The notes below the pieces were generated by a model, which saw only the letters and a program-made list of their open reading frames with translations, made no database searches and had not been told where the DNA came from. From positions 1 to 41,782 of IMG/VR virus record IMGVR_UViG_3300045242_000151: a stretch of 41,782 nucleotides of DNA; one strand, given 5' to 3'. Shown in pieces: positions 29,718-37,930 of this stretch. Numbering within the stretch: position 1 is the first letter of the stretch; each line of letters opens with the position of its first letter. This stretch comes from a virus. A program made the position numbers and the translations under genes.

Positions 29718-30089
29718 TTACGCGAGCGTCGAGACGCCAACGGTTCCGGTGACGGGGTTGGCGTTGTTCGCGATCAGCCGGAGCCTCCAGATTTCGGGGA
29801 TGACGTCGGAGACCGTGACGTTCGCGACGGCGGTCAGGCCGGGGTAAACCGTCAGCACCGTCGTGGCGTTCCCGACGAGAGCTGCGGAGGTGAGGAGCGG
29901 GTAGTACTTGCCGCTGATTTTGTCTTTGCCTTCGACGACGAGCGTCCAGGAGCCGGTCCCTACGGCGGTGATGTCGACGACGACTTTGACGCCGGAGACC
30001 CCGGTGTTTTGGTTGTCGGGGCCGACCACCGTAGTCGTGTTCGCGGGTGGGATGGCGAGGGAGTAGCTGTCGAGGAGTTCGGCGGGCAT
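29718..30089 (-). CDS. Beta-sandwich head protein, decoration candidate
   Basis: 123 residues. AAGGAG lies before ATG 30089, 10 nt after the portal stop. Strands alternate with turns: NTGVSGVKVVVDITAVG, SWTLVVEGKDKISGKYYPLL, TVLTVYPGLTAVANVTVSD, EIWRLRLIANNANPVTGTVG. This pattern is what one sees in phage 'head decoration' and hypothetical beta-sandwich proteins encoded beside portals. The longer in-frame extension is a proline/arginine-rich shadow of the portal gene. Confidence 0.7.
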   Translation of the reverse strand: MPAELLDSYSLAIPPANTTTVVGPDNQNTGVSGVKVVVDITAVGTGSWTLVVEGKDKISGKYYPLLTSAALVGNATTVLTVYPGLTAVANVTVSDVIPEIWRLRLIANNANPVTGTVGVSTLA

Positions 30090-30099
30090 ACGGGGCTCC

Positions 30100-32217
30100 T
30101 TACTGCGCGGGTGGCGGAGGTGGCGGGCCGGGTGGCCCTGGCGGCTGCTGTGGCGGCTGCGGGGCGCCAGGGGGCTGCCCAGGCTGCCCGGGCGGCTGGA
30201 GTTCCGCCTGCGCCTGCGCTGCGTGCTGCGGCGCCTCAGCGGCGGCCTGCTGGTCGGCGACCTGACGGGCCATCGCCAAATGCTCCTGAATGTGCGACTC
30301 CAAAGCGGCGACGGTGTGCATCTCGCCGGACATGTCGGCGGCGACCTGCGCCTCCCGGTGGATCGGGACATGCACCTGCGGCGGGTCGTAGTAGGCGACC
30401 GTCACCGGCTTGCCGGTCGCGAGGAGATGGTTTTCGTTCTCCGCCTTCTCCGAGTGTTCGTCGTTCGGCTGCTCGGGGGTCTCCAACGCCTCCCCGGCCT
30501 CCAGCGAATTGCGGTACCAGTCGACCCAGGCGGCCGCGTTCGCCATGACGATCTGCGAGTTCAACGCGGCCGTCCAGATGTCGTTGACCTTCTGGATCTC
30601 CGCACCCTGCGACCTCGGTTTCGCCGAGCCCTTCGCGGGCCGGACAACGCAGCCGGTCGGCAGCTTCGTCGCGTTGAACGTGTCGGCCTGCACATGGTTG
30701 TCGTCCGCGTCGAACCGGATCTGCTTCTCCGCCCCCCAATACGTCCTGATGAAATGGATGGACGCTTCGACGAGCCGGCCGATCGCGATCTTGTGCTCCT
30801 TGATGATCGCGGAGCGTTTCCCCGATTCCTGCTCGTGCAGCAGCGCGAGCTGCCCGTAGGTTTGGGCGTTCTCGGGGTTCTCCCCCAATGCTGACTGGCC
30901 GATCCCCGACGCCCGGTCGAGGTCGCCGATGGCGTCTTCTTTGTCCTGGTACATCCACGCCCCCGGCTGGACCCCGGACACGGGCATCGGCGGCTTCTCC
31001 GACGGCTCGACGGCGATCACTTCCATCGGCCAGCCGCGCCGCTTGTGCGCGTTGCCGCCCTTGTCGACGATCACGTACGGTTGGCCGCGGTCGATCGTCT
31101 TGTCGATCTGGTTCGTCCGTTTGTTCACCCGCCGTTGGATGTCCTTCATCGACTCCACCAGCGCCCGCGACCAGAACCGGCCGGTGACCCGCCACCAGTG
31201 GAAATACGAGATCCCGGAGACGTAGGTGCCGTCGGGTGCGACGACCGGCAGCTCATCCCTCACATCCAGCAACGTGAAGCTGTTGGAGGCGAGGATGACG
31301 ACGCGGCCCTTCGGCAGCTTCGCCGTCGGGCGCCGGTAGCACTTGTACACCCACACGTGATCCTTCAACCGCGACGAGCCGGAGCCGGCGCCCTGCCGCG
31401 ACCCGCCAACACCGGACGCGCGCTGGTCGACGCCGAGCTCGTTCCCGATGTCCGTGTCTTCCTTCAGGTCGGCGGCGGCCTGCCCGTACTGCTCCTGCAA
31501 CCCGCTGATCGGCTCCGGCGCGCAGAGGATCTCCCACGGGAAGTTCTTCTCGCGCGCGACGCCGGCCGGCACCAGGAACCCAAACGGCGAATGCACCTTC
31601 CAACGGATCGCACCCTCATGGATCGTCCGCATCGACACAGCCGGATTCGGCCCGTCCGCCAACAACTGCCTCGCCTGGGCGGCGTCATGGACAGGCTTGC
31701 CCTGATGGAACGGCACGTCGCCCTGCTTGACCGGCCCGGCGGTCGGGTCGAACAGCACCTGCACCGCCGCCGTACCGAGATCGATGACGGTCTGGCGGAG
31801 CTCGAGCAGGGTGGCGTCGCCGTCCCACTCCGAGTCCCAGCCGTACCCGACCGCCCGGTTGCACTGCGCCTGGAAATCCTCCTCCCACGAACCATCGTCG
31901 ACGAGCAACAGTTCGGGCCGGTCATCCTCCGCGCTCAACTCTCCGAGGAGACGGAGCCTGCGTTCGGTGATGACGTCGCCGTTGTACAGCTCGCCGCGCT
32001 CCATCTGCTCTTCAACATCCCGCGGTACCAACACCCGCCCCTGCGCGCGCGACCAACGCGCATACGGTTGCCCCGCCGCGAACGCGAGGTTCTCCATCCA
32101 CGCCGGCTCGAACCGGCGGCGGTCCTCGCGCGCCTGCTTGATCCGGTCCCGCCACAGATCCGTCACCGTCTCGGTGTCAGCCAGCGTCCCGTCCGGGCGA
32201 GCAACAGCAACAGCCAT
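30100..32217 (-). CDS. Portal protein (P22-like)
   Basis: 705 residues, the length of P22-type portals, which form the dodecameric DNA gate. N-terminal helices (DLWRDRIKQAREDRRRFEPA), TERRLRLLGELSAED, a channel-like core with KDIQRRVNKRTNQIDKTID, and a helical barrel (HEQESGKRSAIIKEHKIAIG). The last ~35 residues are glutamine/proline-rich (QPPGQPGQPPGAPQPPQQ), an unusual disordered tail. Position between TerL-side genes and scaffold is standard. The assignment is from length, context and the RRVNKRTNQ-type motif common to this family. Confidence 0.85.
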   Translation of the reverse strand: MAVAVARPDGTLADTETVTDLWRDRIKQAREDRRRFEPAWMENLAFAAGQPYARWSRAQGRVLVPRDVEEQMERGELYNGDVITERRLRLLGELSAEDDRPELLLVDDGSWEEDFQAQCNRAVGYGWDSEWDGDATLLELRQTVIDLGTAAVQVLFDPTAGPVKQGDVPFHQGKPVHDAAQARQLLADGPNPAVSMRTIHEGAIRWKVHSPFGFLVPAGVAREKNFPWEILCAPEPISGLQEQYGQAAADLKEDTDIGNELGVDQRASGVGGSRQGAGSGSSRLKDHVWVYKCYRRPTAKLPKGRVVILASNSFTLLDVRDELPVVAPDGTYVSGISYFHWWRVTGRFWSRALVESMKDIQRRVNKRTNQIDKTIDRGQPYVIVDKGGNAHKRRGWPMEVIAVEPSEKPPMPVSGVQPGAWMYQDKEDAIGDLDRASGIGQSALGENPENAQTYGQLALLHEQESGKRSAIIKEHKIAIGRLVEASIHFIRTYWGAEKQIRFDADDNHVQADTFNATKLPTGCVVRPAKGSAKPRSQGAEIQKVNDIWTAALNSQIVMANAAAWVDWYRNSLEAGEALETPEQPNDEHSEKAENENHLLATGKPVTVAYYDPPQVHVPIHREAQVAADMSGEMHTVAALESHIQEHLAMARQVADQQAAAEAPQHAAQAQAELQPPGQPGQPPGAPQPPQQPPGPPGPPPPPPAQ

Positions 32218-32354
32218 CCAGCCCTCCCGGTCGGTGTTAGATTCTGCGGTCGGCGGCGGGCAAATGGGGCAGGAAAGACCCAGTGACCTACCGACGGGTA
32301 GCGAGGGCTTGACGCTCCGAGTCGGCCGACGCGCCCCGCTCGCCGCCCTTCTTC

Positions 32355-32561
32355 TTACGGCAGCGTCAGGTACTCAGGGGCGACAAGGTCAGCCTCCCAA
32401 TCCGGGTCAGGCACCGGCTCAACATCGAGGGGCGAGTCAACCGGCAAAGGCTTCCCGGCGAGATGGCAGATCGTCTTCACAAGCGACGCCCGCTCAACCT
32501 GCCACGCCCGCTCCCGCCGCTCGAGCTCACGCACCCACCACTTCTCACGACGCCCGAACAA
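32355..32561 (-). CDS. Unknown small head-region protein
   Basis: 68 residues. A basic amphipathic helix (KWWVRELERRERAWQVERAS) is followed by an acidic proline-rich part (LPVDSPLDVEPVPDPDWEAD). No family recognised. It lies between the TerL-side small genes and the portal; the 137 bases between it and the portal start hold only a weak hairpin (CTACC/GGTAG) and no gene that I can support. Confidence 0.6.
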   Translation of the reverse strand: MFGRREKWWVRELERRERAWQVERASLVKTICHLAGKPLPVDSPLDVEPVPDPDWEADLVAPEYLTLP

Positions 32562-32566
32562 GCGAA

Positions 32567-32803
32567 CTACCTGCCCCGCGTCATCGCGGCCAACAAACCA
32601 GGCGGCGGCCCACCACGCGACGGCAACCCACCACCAGCCGGAGCAACCACAGCAGCCGGCCCGGCGGGCTCGGCGCGTTCCTTGCTAGCGATCTGCGCGA
32701 GCGCTTGCAAACAGTGCGCGGCGACCTGTTTGTCCTCAGGGTCATCCGCCCCCTGCATAAACACCGTCAACGCCTGAATCGCAGCATGCAAAGCAGGGTT
32801 CAT
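32567..32803 (-). CDS. Unknown small helical head-region protein
   Basis: 78 residues: a helical domain PALHAAIQALTVFMQGADDP then DKQVAAHCLQALAQIASKER, followed by a proline/glycine tail. Small helical proteins between terminase and portal are frequent in this kind of phage, with no known function. ATG 32803 follows a 22-nt gap; the stop is 5 nt before the next start. Confidence 0.65.
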   Translation of the reverse strand: MNPALHAAIQALTVFMQGADDPEDKQVAAHCLQALAQIASKERAEPAGPAAVVAPAGGGLPSRGGPPPGLLAAMTRGR

Positions 32804-32825
32804 AAGTCACCCTCTCGAGTCGAAG

Positions 32826-33221
32826 TTACGCGGCCGTCTTCCGTGGCGCACGGGCCCGCACCGGCTCATCCGGAGACTGGAACTTCCGCGACGCCGAAGC
32901 AACCGCAACAGCGAGAGGCTGCAACTCCGCCAACTCACCCTCCGCAATAGCCTGCGCCTGCTGCGCCATGTCCCGCTCGAGACGCAACGAATGGGCCTGC
33001 TCGCTCGTGAGCATCCCGTACCGCTCGGCGATGCCCTCCAAGTAGTCGGCGCGGGTGACGATCCCCGTCATCGCAGCCTGATAGACCGTCCGCTCCGACA
33101 GGTAAACCCGGCCGTCCAAAAACTCGAAATGCGTATCCACACACGGCCCATCGCTCGAACGATCCACGCTCATCCCCGGAAACATCGACGGCTGCTCAAC
33201 CACCCGAAACTCAATCACCAC
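32826..33221 (-). CDS. Unknown conserved-looking head-region protein
   Basis: 131 residues. A strand-rich start (VIEFRVVEQPSMFPGMSVDR), THFEFLDGRVYLSERTVYQA, then a long helix (LRLERDMAQQAQAIAEGELA) and a basic tail (RARAPRKTAA). The short N-terminal beta part with DGRVYLSERT looks conserved in style. GTG 33221 overlaps the end of TerL by 7 nt, so it is coupled to it. Confidence 0.65.
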   Translation of the reverse strand: MVIEFRVVEQPSMFPGMSVDRSSDGPCVDTHFEFLDGRVYLSERTVYQAAMTGIVTRADYLEGIAERYGMLTSEQAHSLRLERDMAQQAQAIAEGELAELQPLAVAVASASRKFQSPDEPVRARAPRKTAA

Positions 33222-34744
33222 ACACCCCCCTCAACCGACACAAACTCATCACCACCACGCGCCTCACGATCCCACCGCTCCTCCGCCTCCCTGAGAGCCT
33301 CCGCCTGAAGGTAAGCGCGACGCGCCGTCTCATCGTTCCAATCCGGCAACGGCGCAACCTCCGTCGACGGGCCACTCCGCACCAAACACGCGTACCGGCA
33401 CATCGCAACGGCGTGACCGTGTTTGCTCTCAAAGTCAGGGTCGATCTTCTCGCCCGCGTCCGACTTCCCCATCGGCTGCAACGGCGCCGCACGCAACTCC
33501 TCAACCAGCCGCGCACAACGATCACGAACGAAGAACACCCGCGGCGCACCCAACTCGCCAGCCCTCGCATGCCACGACGGAAACGGATGCGCAGGATCAA
33601 GCTCGAGCAGCTCACGCAACCGGACAAGCCCCGCACGCGGATCATTGTTCGCAGGCACCAGCGGCACACCGTGATCGGAAAACTCATCAGCCAACATCGC
33701 CGGAACACCCCAACGGTTCCGCGCCCCCGTCCGCTTCCAAATCGACGGATCAGCGTAGGCCGGATTGCCGAACCCCCACAACGCCTTCCGCTTCTCAACC
33801 ACCAGCGCACACACATCCGAAGGAAGCATGTCCTTCACGTACAGCATGTCCGCGAAGATCAGGTTCCCTTCGTAGTCCTCAGGGACCAGCGCCCACGGCG
33901 CACCGTTCAACCCGTAGTCGCAACACTCGAACCTGACGTGCGCGTCCTGCAACTCAAACCCGTCGATCAGATGCGCCTCCGTCACGGACACGGCGGCACC
34001 CTCAAACGCCCCCCAATCACCATCGAGAAGCTGCTTGCGTAGCTCGTCCGGAAGATGCGCGAGCGACGCCGCGTAGTCGTCAACATCCAAGCCGGGGTTG
34101 TCTTCGACCTTCGCCGGGATGAACACCACCCGCGGGCCACGCTCATCAATGAACCGACGCTTAACCCAAATATGACCTTCGCCGCCAGGCGTCCCCGTCG
34201 CCCGCGTACGGATCGGCACCCCAACCTGCGCCAACTCCATCGAACGACGAGCACGCGAGAACCCGATGTACTCGTACTGCCGCTCCGTGAACGACGTCGC
34301 CTCATCGAACCCGATGAACTGAAACGCCGCCCCGTCGTAGTCGAACATCGACGTCTCATGCTCCACATGGCCAAACTCCAGCGTCGCACCCGACGGAAAC
34401 GTCCACCGCTTCCGCTGCTCGTTCCACCTCGCGTCCGACCGCGCAAGCCAATGCTGCGACCGCAAAATCAACGTGTCACCCTTCGACAACTGAGCGAACG
34501 TACGACGCACGATCAGCGCGTGATAGTCGGGCTCGTCAACGTACTGCAACGCCGCCATCAGCAACGCATCCGACTTGCCGCCACCCGCCGCACCACCGTA
34601 GAACGCCTCCCGATGATCGAGCAGCAGAAACGCTAACTGCGGCTCACTCGGCGTGTGCGGGCAATACCGGTCGAGAGCCGGCCAGCGCGCCGAAATCAAC
34701 GTCGTCAAGGGCGCCGGCCTCGGCGAGGATGTTGAGAACTCCAT
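33215..34744 (-). CDS. terL: Terminase large subunit
   Basis: 509 residues. ATPase: Walker A GGAAGGGKS (50-58) and Walker B FQFIGFDEAT with D148-E149. The C-terminal RNase H-like nuclease begins with FECCDYG (D276 first acidic residue) and continues with YADPSIW. This is the motor that packages DNA into the portal and cuts it. The start ATG 34744 has GAGGTGA upstream and overlaps TerS by 101 nt, which is long. A later start is possible but the conserved HTPSEPQLAFL region would remain. A circular assembly of the genome fits headful packaging with circular permutation, but that is inference. Confidence 0.93.
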   Translation of the reverse strand: MEFSTSSPRPAPLTTLISARWPALDRYCPHTPSEPQLAFLLLDHREAFYGGAAGGGKSDALLMAALQYVDEPDYHALIVRRTFAQLSKGDTLILRSQHWLARSDARWNEQRKRWTFPSGATLEFGHVEHETSMFDYDGAAFQFIGFDEATSFTERQYEYIGFSRARRSMELAQVGVPIRTRATGTPGGEGHIWVKRRFIDERGPRVVFIPAKVEDNPGLDVDDYAASLAHLPDELRKQLLDGDWGAFEGAAVSVTEAHLIDGFELQDAHVRFECCDYGLNGAPWALVPEDYEGNLIFADMLYVKDMLPSDVCALVVEKRKALWGFGNPAYADPSIWKRTGARNRWGVPAMLADEFSDHGVPLVPANNDPRAGLVRLRELLELDPAHPFPSWHARAGELGAPRVFFVRDRCARLVEELRAAPLQPMGKSDAGEKIDPDFESKHGHAVAMCRYACLVRSGPSTEVAPLPDWNDETARRAYLQAEALREAEERWDREARGGDEFVSVEGGVW

Positions 34745-35126
34745 GCAGGCTCACCTCGCGTCGCTCGATCTCGATAGGCCCACCGTTCGCACCAGTCACC
34801 TCAACCGTGCGCTCAGTGAACAACCCCGCCGTCTTCCCCAACAGCTCCAGCGCCCGGTTCGCGACCTCGCCACGGTATGGCTCCCCGTTCATCGCCTGCT
34901 CCGCGTTCACCCGAAGCTTGTCCCGAACGTACGCCTGGTTCGTCGCATCCCTCACGTCACGCCACCACGCCATCAACTCCGCGTGCCTGACAGGGTCCGC
35001 ACGCCGAAACGTCGACGACCCGTTAAACCCACACTCACGAGCCGCATCATGTGGCGTCGCCCCCTCACTGACCAGCGCCTCCCAGCGCTCGAAATCCGAC
35101 GGCGACGGCTCAGACCACACACTCAC
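34644..35126 (-). CDS. terS: Terminase small subunit
   Basis: 160 residues upstream of TerL. An N-terminal HTH-like part (SDFERWEALVSEGATPHDAA, RECGFNGSSTFRR) would recognise phage DNA; a helical oligomerisation part follows (YVRDKLRVNAEQAMNG, EVANRALELLGKTAGLF), and a short beta end (RTVEVTGANGGPIEIE). TerS rings bind packaging sites and regulate TerL. GTG 35126 is the start used; it overlaps TerL at its end. Confidence 0.85.
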   Translation of the reverse strand: MSVWSEPSPSDFERWEALVSEGATPHDAARECGFNGSSTFRRADPVRHAELMAWWRDVRDATNQAYVRDKLRVNAEQAMNGEPYRGEVANRALELLGKTAGLFTERTVEVTGANGGPIEIERREVSLHGVLNILAEAGALDDVDFGALAGSRPVLPAHAE

Positions 35127-35208
35127 GACGGCACCACCCCGGAGAAGACCGCCTCAACCGTCCCAGGACGCACGAACAGGAGGCAATGCGGGCGAGTGTA
35201 GCAACCGA

Positions 35209-35772
35209 TCAGGCGGCATGACGGTCAATCATCTCGCTCGGCAGCTCCAGCGGCCCCGTGAACACGGTAGCCAGCCAGGCAACACCCGCAAGCCAATCCG
35301 ACTCGACGGCACGCTCAGACCACGACTCCACAAGCGCACGAGACACCCCCGTCCCACGATGGTTCAAATCCGTCCGACTCACGAGCCCCAGGATCTCCTG
35401 GCACGCCACCCTCACCGGCCGGCCCTCCTTCACCAACACCGCCCGCGGCCGCCGCTCACACACCACGTACCGCTCGACCACGCTCATCCACCAGGCGAAC
35501 GACTCCGCCCGCAGCTCCCGCATCCGCAACTCGAGCTCCAACATCGACCGCAGCCAGCAGGTGCACACAGGCGGGTTCGACGACCGCACCTGGCAGCCTG
35601 CCGAATGGGGTTGCATCGGCAGCCTGTCCCCGCTCCCGTGCGTCTGGTTCCCGTCGGCCGGCGAAGCGTAGTCCCGAGCCCGGAGCAGCCCCACGATCAG
35701 ACGCTCACGGCGGGTCACAGGTCGGAGCCGTTCCGGAGAGGGGAACTGATTCTCAGGTTTGCCCCTACCCAC
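35209..35772 (-). CDS. Conserved-looking phage regulatory-region protein upstream of terS
   Basis: About 188 residues from GTG 35772, or 170 from GTG 35718; the start is uncertain. The core has ERLIVGLLRARDYASPADGN, a histidine/cysteine-rich stretch (MQPHSAGCQVRSS), CTCWLRSMLELELRMRELRA and WWMSVVERYVVCERR. This string of features resembles a protein found just upstream of terminase genes in actinophages; it may be a late transcription regulator, but that is by position. The C-terminal part (ESWSERAVESDWLAGVAW) ends with a helix. Confidence 0.6.
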   Translation of the reverse strand: MGRGKPENQFPSPERLRPVTRRERLIVGLLRARDYASPADGNQTHGSGDRLPMQPHSAGCQVRSSNPPVCTCWLRSMLELELRMRELRAESFAWWMSVVERYVVCERRPRAVLVKEGRPVRVACQEILGLVSRTDLNHRGTGVSRALVESWSERAVESDWLAGVAWLATVFTGPLELPSEMIDRHAA

Positions 35773-35776
35773 ACCA

Positions 35777-36037
35777 TTAGGCAACCCCTCGCAGGGCCTC
35801 TCCGTCAACTCCCCTCTCGTCAAACGGGATCCTGACGGGAGTCCGCCACCTGCCACGGGCGTCCTGATGCCACCCACCGTCCAACATCTCGATGACGGAC
35901 AGGCACCGCCGGCCGTCCTCCTTCGGTGGATCCATTCGCAGCCCCTCGGTCGACGTGTAGGCGTGCTTCCCGATCCGGTGCTTGTCGAACGCATGGGTGG
36001 AACCGAAGTCGAGCCCACACCCCGAGCACTCGTTCAC
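35777..36037 (-). CDS. C2H2 zinc-finger phage protein
   Basis: 86 residues. ECSGCGLDFGSTHAFDKHR plus GKH gives C4, C7, H20 and H25, a C2H2-like finger, followed by YTSTEGLRMDPPKEDGRRCL and a tryptophan-rich end (GGWHQDARGRWRTP). This motif order is widely conserved in actinophage proteins encoded near replication genes. It may bind DNA. GGAGG lies 6 nt before GTG 36037; the frame upstream is not used. Confidence 0.8.
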   Translation of the reverse strand: MNECSGCGLDFGSTHAFDKHRIGKHAYTSTEGLRMDPPKEDGRRCLSVIEMLDGGWHQDARGRWRTPVRIPFDERGVDGEALRGVA

Positions 36038-36300
36038 GACGCCCCTCCGATCCCCGCCACCTGGCGGCATCTAATCGTTGTTCCAGTCCTCCAGCTTTGG
36101 CTTAGGTAAGCCAAAACAGCCCGCATCGAGACAGAACCGGCCGCCAGCCTGACCGGGCAGCCCACCTGTTTTGGCTCAACCAAGCCGTTTCCCTGTTCCA
36201 ACCGGGAAACCGTGACGCCCCCGTGATGACACCAGCCCCCCGACAGGCCGCAACACCGCACCAGCACACGGTTCGCCGCTAACCCGCAGGTAACGATCAC
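36034..36300 (-). CDS. Possible small HTH-like protein
   Basis: 88 residues from GTG 36300, which overlaps the initiator's stop (GTGA); its own stop overlaps the zinc-finger gene's GTG. The middle reads GGVTVSRLEQGNGLVEPKQ, like the recognition helix of an XRE protein, and SMRAVLAYLSQSW could be the last helix. However, the same DNA contains three strong inverted repeats (36096-36210), so the stretch could instead be a regulatory region whose overlaps are chance. Confidence is low. Confidence 0.4.
   Translation of the reverse strand: MIVTCGLAANRVLVRCCGLSGGWCHHGGVTVSRLEQGNGLVEPKQVGCPVRLAAGSVSMRAVLAYLSQSWRTGTTIRCRQVAGIGGAS
36096..36210. promoter_or_regulatory. Cluster of inverted repeats upstream of late genes
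   Basis: 36096-36115 is a perfect 20-bp palindrome (TTTGGCTTAGGTAAGCCAAA). AGCCAAAACAG at 36109-36119 is inverted at 36166-36176 (CTGTTTTGGCT). A third pair is GTTTCCC at 36187-36193 with GGGAAAC at 36204-36210. The sequence is AT-richer than its surroundings. It may be an operator/promoter for the late genes or an RNA hairpin region. Confidence 0.6.
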
Positions 36301-37226
36301 CGAGCAGCCTCTAGCCTCGCTAGCAGCTCGCCACGCTCCGCCTCCGTCAGCTCAGCCGCCGCGAACTCGTCATCGAGCTCGGCGTGCAACGTCAGCACCC
36401 CGTTCGCGATCAGGCCGGCGATGTACGCGAACCCCTGGCCCGACCCGTTCACGGTCGGGCCGCGCTCAGGCGTAGGCTCAAGCGCCTCGAGTTCGAGGTC
36501 GTCGGGGGAGACGAGCACGCCTTCGCGCTGGATCCGCTGGAGGATCCGGACGGCCTTGCCGGCACCGCCGCCTGTGCGGTCGATCTCGTCGCGGGTGAAG
36601 TCGAACGCGGCTTCGGGCACCTGGCCGACGAATGAGCGGAGGACGCGTTCGGTTCGGCCGTCGCGGTCGCGGAGGGTGACGAGGAGGCGGATGACGGGGT
36701 CGGTGCGGTCTGGCTGGTGGTCTTCGTGGTTTTCGTAGGTGGCAGTTGCAGCGTTGGGCGTAGTGCCTGCTACTGCCTTTGGTTCTAGTGTTGTTACGGG
36801 ACGGGACGGGTCCCCCGCGCGCGAGTCACGGTCGTAACGGTCGTGACGTGTGGTGTTGTTGTCACGGTTGTCACGGTTGTGACTGTCACGTTGTTGTTTG
36901 GCTCTGTGTCTGCGTTGGCGCTCTGCTGCGGTGGGGTCTTGTGGTTGGTAGCGTTCCCAGTTGTGGACTTTGTATTGTCCGTCGCCTAGGTCGTCGACTA
37001 GGCCGAGTTCGATGAAGTGGTGTAGGTGTGCGTTGGTGCAGCGGTAGGTCTTGAGTCGGGCGTGGTAGTAGGCGTGGTGTAGTTCCTTTACATTGAAGTG
37101 GCCGCCGTTTCGTTCTCTGGCGCAGTAGGCCCAGAGGCCGTCGCCGAGGATTCTGCGTTCGCGGTCGTTGAGTTCGGAGAGTTTTGGGTTGCTGCTTACG
37201 CTGTCGTCGAAGCGTCCCCAGCTCAT
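36297..37226 (-). CDS. Phage replication initiation protein
   Basis: 309 residues. Residues 1-97 form a winged-helix-like domain typical of phage replisome organisers: SWGRFDDSVSSNPKLSEL, WAYCARERNGGHF, HAYYHARLKTYRCTNAHLHH, KVHNWERYQPQD. A low-complexity linker (~98-175, NRDNRDNN repeats) leads to a DnaD-like helical part (FDFTRDEIDRTGGGAGKAVR) and an acidic end. The family loads helicase at the phage origin. The linker DNA contains 9-bp repeats that may be the origin itself, as in lambda O. ATG 37226 overlaps the upstream stop. Confidence 0.8.
   Translation of the reverse strand: MSWGRFDDSVSSNPKLSELNDRERRILGDGLWAYCARERNGGHFNVKELHHAYYHARLKTYRCTNAHLHHFIELGLVDDLGDGQYKVHNWERYQPQDPTAAERQRRHRAKQQRDSHNRDNRDNNTTRHDRYDRDSRAGDPSRPVTTLEPKAVAGTTPNAATATYENHEDHQPDRTDPVIRLLVTLRDRDGRTERVLRSFVGQVPEAAFDFTRDEIDRTGGGAGKAVRILQRIQREGVLVSPDDLELEALEPTPERGPTVNGSGQGFAYIAGLIANGVLTLHAELDDEFAAAELTEAERGELLARLEAAR
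36825..36895. repeat. Candidate origin iterons inside the initiator gene
   Basis: Copies of GTCACGGTTGT or close variants begin at 36825, 36834, 36861, 36870 and 36885, several 9 bp apart, so each repeat keeps the reading frame and encodes NRD units of the linker. Lambda-type initiators carry their origin in the same place. It could equally be a repetitive linker. Confidence 0.45.
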
Positions 37227-37468
37227 GTGTTGTTCACCTCCTTGAGTGCTTGGATGGCGGCGGCGATGGCGTCGTGGATGGTTTCGCCTACGGCGAGTTC
37301 GTCGCCTCCCCAGCCGGCGAGGTAGCCGACTTCCCAGCCTTCGATTCGATAGGTGTGTTCTGATCCGATGCCGCCGATTCGGGTGCCTTTGCGGATGGGT
37401 CGGATGGTGACGCCGCGGCCGTTTTCTGCGAGTAGCCTGATGAGTTCGGGGAGCCGTTCGAGGTTCAT
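37223..37468 (-). CDS. Unknown small replication-region protein
   Basis: 81 residues: helix LERLPELIRLLAENGRGV, strands VTIRPIRKGTRIGGIGS, YRIEGWEVGYLAGWGGDEL and a helix IHDAIAAAIQALKEV. A compact alpha/beta domain of the sort common in actinophages next to replication genes. ATG 37468 overlaps the upstream stop and its end overlaps the initiator start, both as ATGA. Function unknown. Confidence 0.7.
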   Translation of the reverse strand: MNLERLPELIRLLAENGRGVTIRPIRKGTRIGGIGSEHTYRIEGWEVGYLAGWGGDELAVGETIHDAIAAAIQALKEVNNT

Positions 37469-37740
37469 CGCCGCAGCCGTCCTGCGGGATGGTTTGGGGT
37501 GTGTGTTGTTGGGGTCACGGCGGCGAGTCCTTCTCGACCGCGGCCATGAGGCAACAGCCCACACCAGATTCCGTGCCGCTCGATGGCCCGGGCGACGCGC
37601 GGCCACACGTCGCAGTTCTCGCCGCAGTAGGTGGTTTCGGCTGTGTGCGCGATGTGCCAGAGCCCACCTGGTTCTTCGACGGCGCCGCCGAACTCGATGA
37701 GTCTGGCCGGGATCGTGCCGATGTTCAGCGCGCCGCTCAT
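37465..37740 (-). CDS. Unknown small protein with C/H residues
   Basis: 91 residues. IPARLIEFGGAVEEPGGLWH, IAHTAETTYCGENCDVWPRV, ARAIERHGIWCGLLPHG: histidines H30 and H32, C39, C43 and C60 may form a zinc site. Such 'HxA...CG...C' small proteins are frequent in actinophage genomes. ATG 37740 overlaps the upstream stop (ATGA) and the stop overlaps the next start. The longer frame upstream is a shadow. Confidence 0.6.
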   Translation of the reverse strand: MSGALNIGTIPARLIEFGGAVEEPGGLWHIAHTAETTYCGENCDVWPRVARAIERHGIWCGLLPHGRGREGLAAVTPTTHTPNHPAGRLRR

Positions 37741-37930
37741 GACGCCACCTGGCGGTACGGGATCCCGGCGCCTGTCGCCCTGGCGGCCCGCCGGTCGTCG
37801 GTGATCCGGGTGCGGCATTCGAGGCAGCGGTAGGTGTCGGCTTGGACGTCGAGGACGTAGCAGCACAGAAGCAGCTGCAGCCGCATCTGCTGCACCGGAG
37901 TTCTCTTTCGTTGGCGGGGTCGGCGGTCAC
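37737..37930 (-). CDS. Zinc-ribbon protein, apparently split between two frames
   Basis: From GTG 37930, overlapping the ASCH gene stop (GTGA), translation gives TADPANERELRCSRCG with a CxxC. The second CxxC of the expected ribbon, ADTYRCLECRTRITDDRR, lies in the next frame and ends at 37737 overlapping the following ATG (ATGA). Together they would make a C-x2-C ... C-x2-C ribbon. A single-base change or frameshift near 37880 would join them. Alternatively a separate 49-residue gene starts at ATG 37886, but it lacks a ribosome site. I report the whole stretch with that doubt. Confidence 0.45.

Noticed and set aside
32218-32354. Possible tRNA or small RNA between portal and the next gene
   Set aside because: Only a 5-bp hairpin is present; no T-arm or cloverleaf could be built on either strand.
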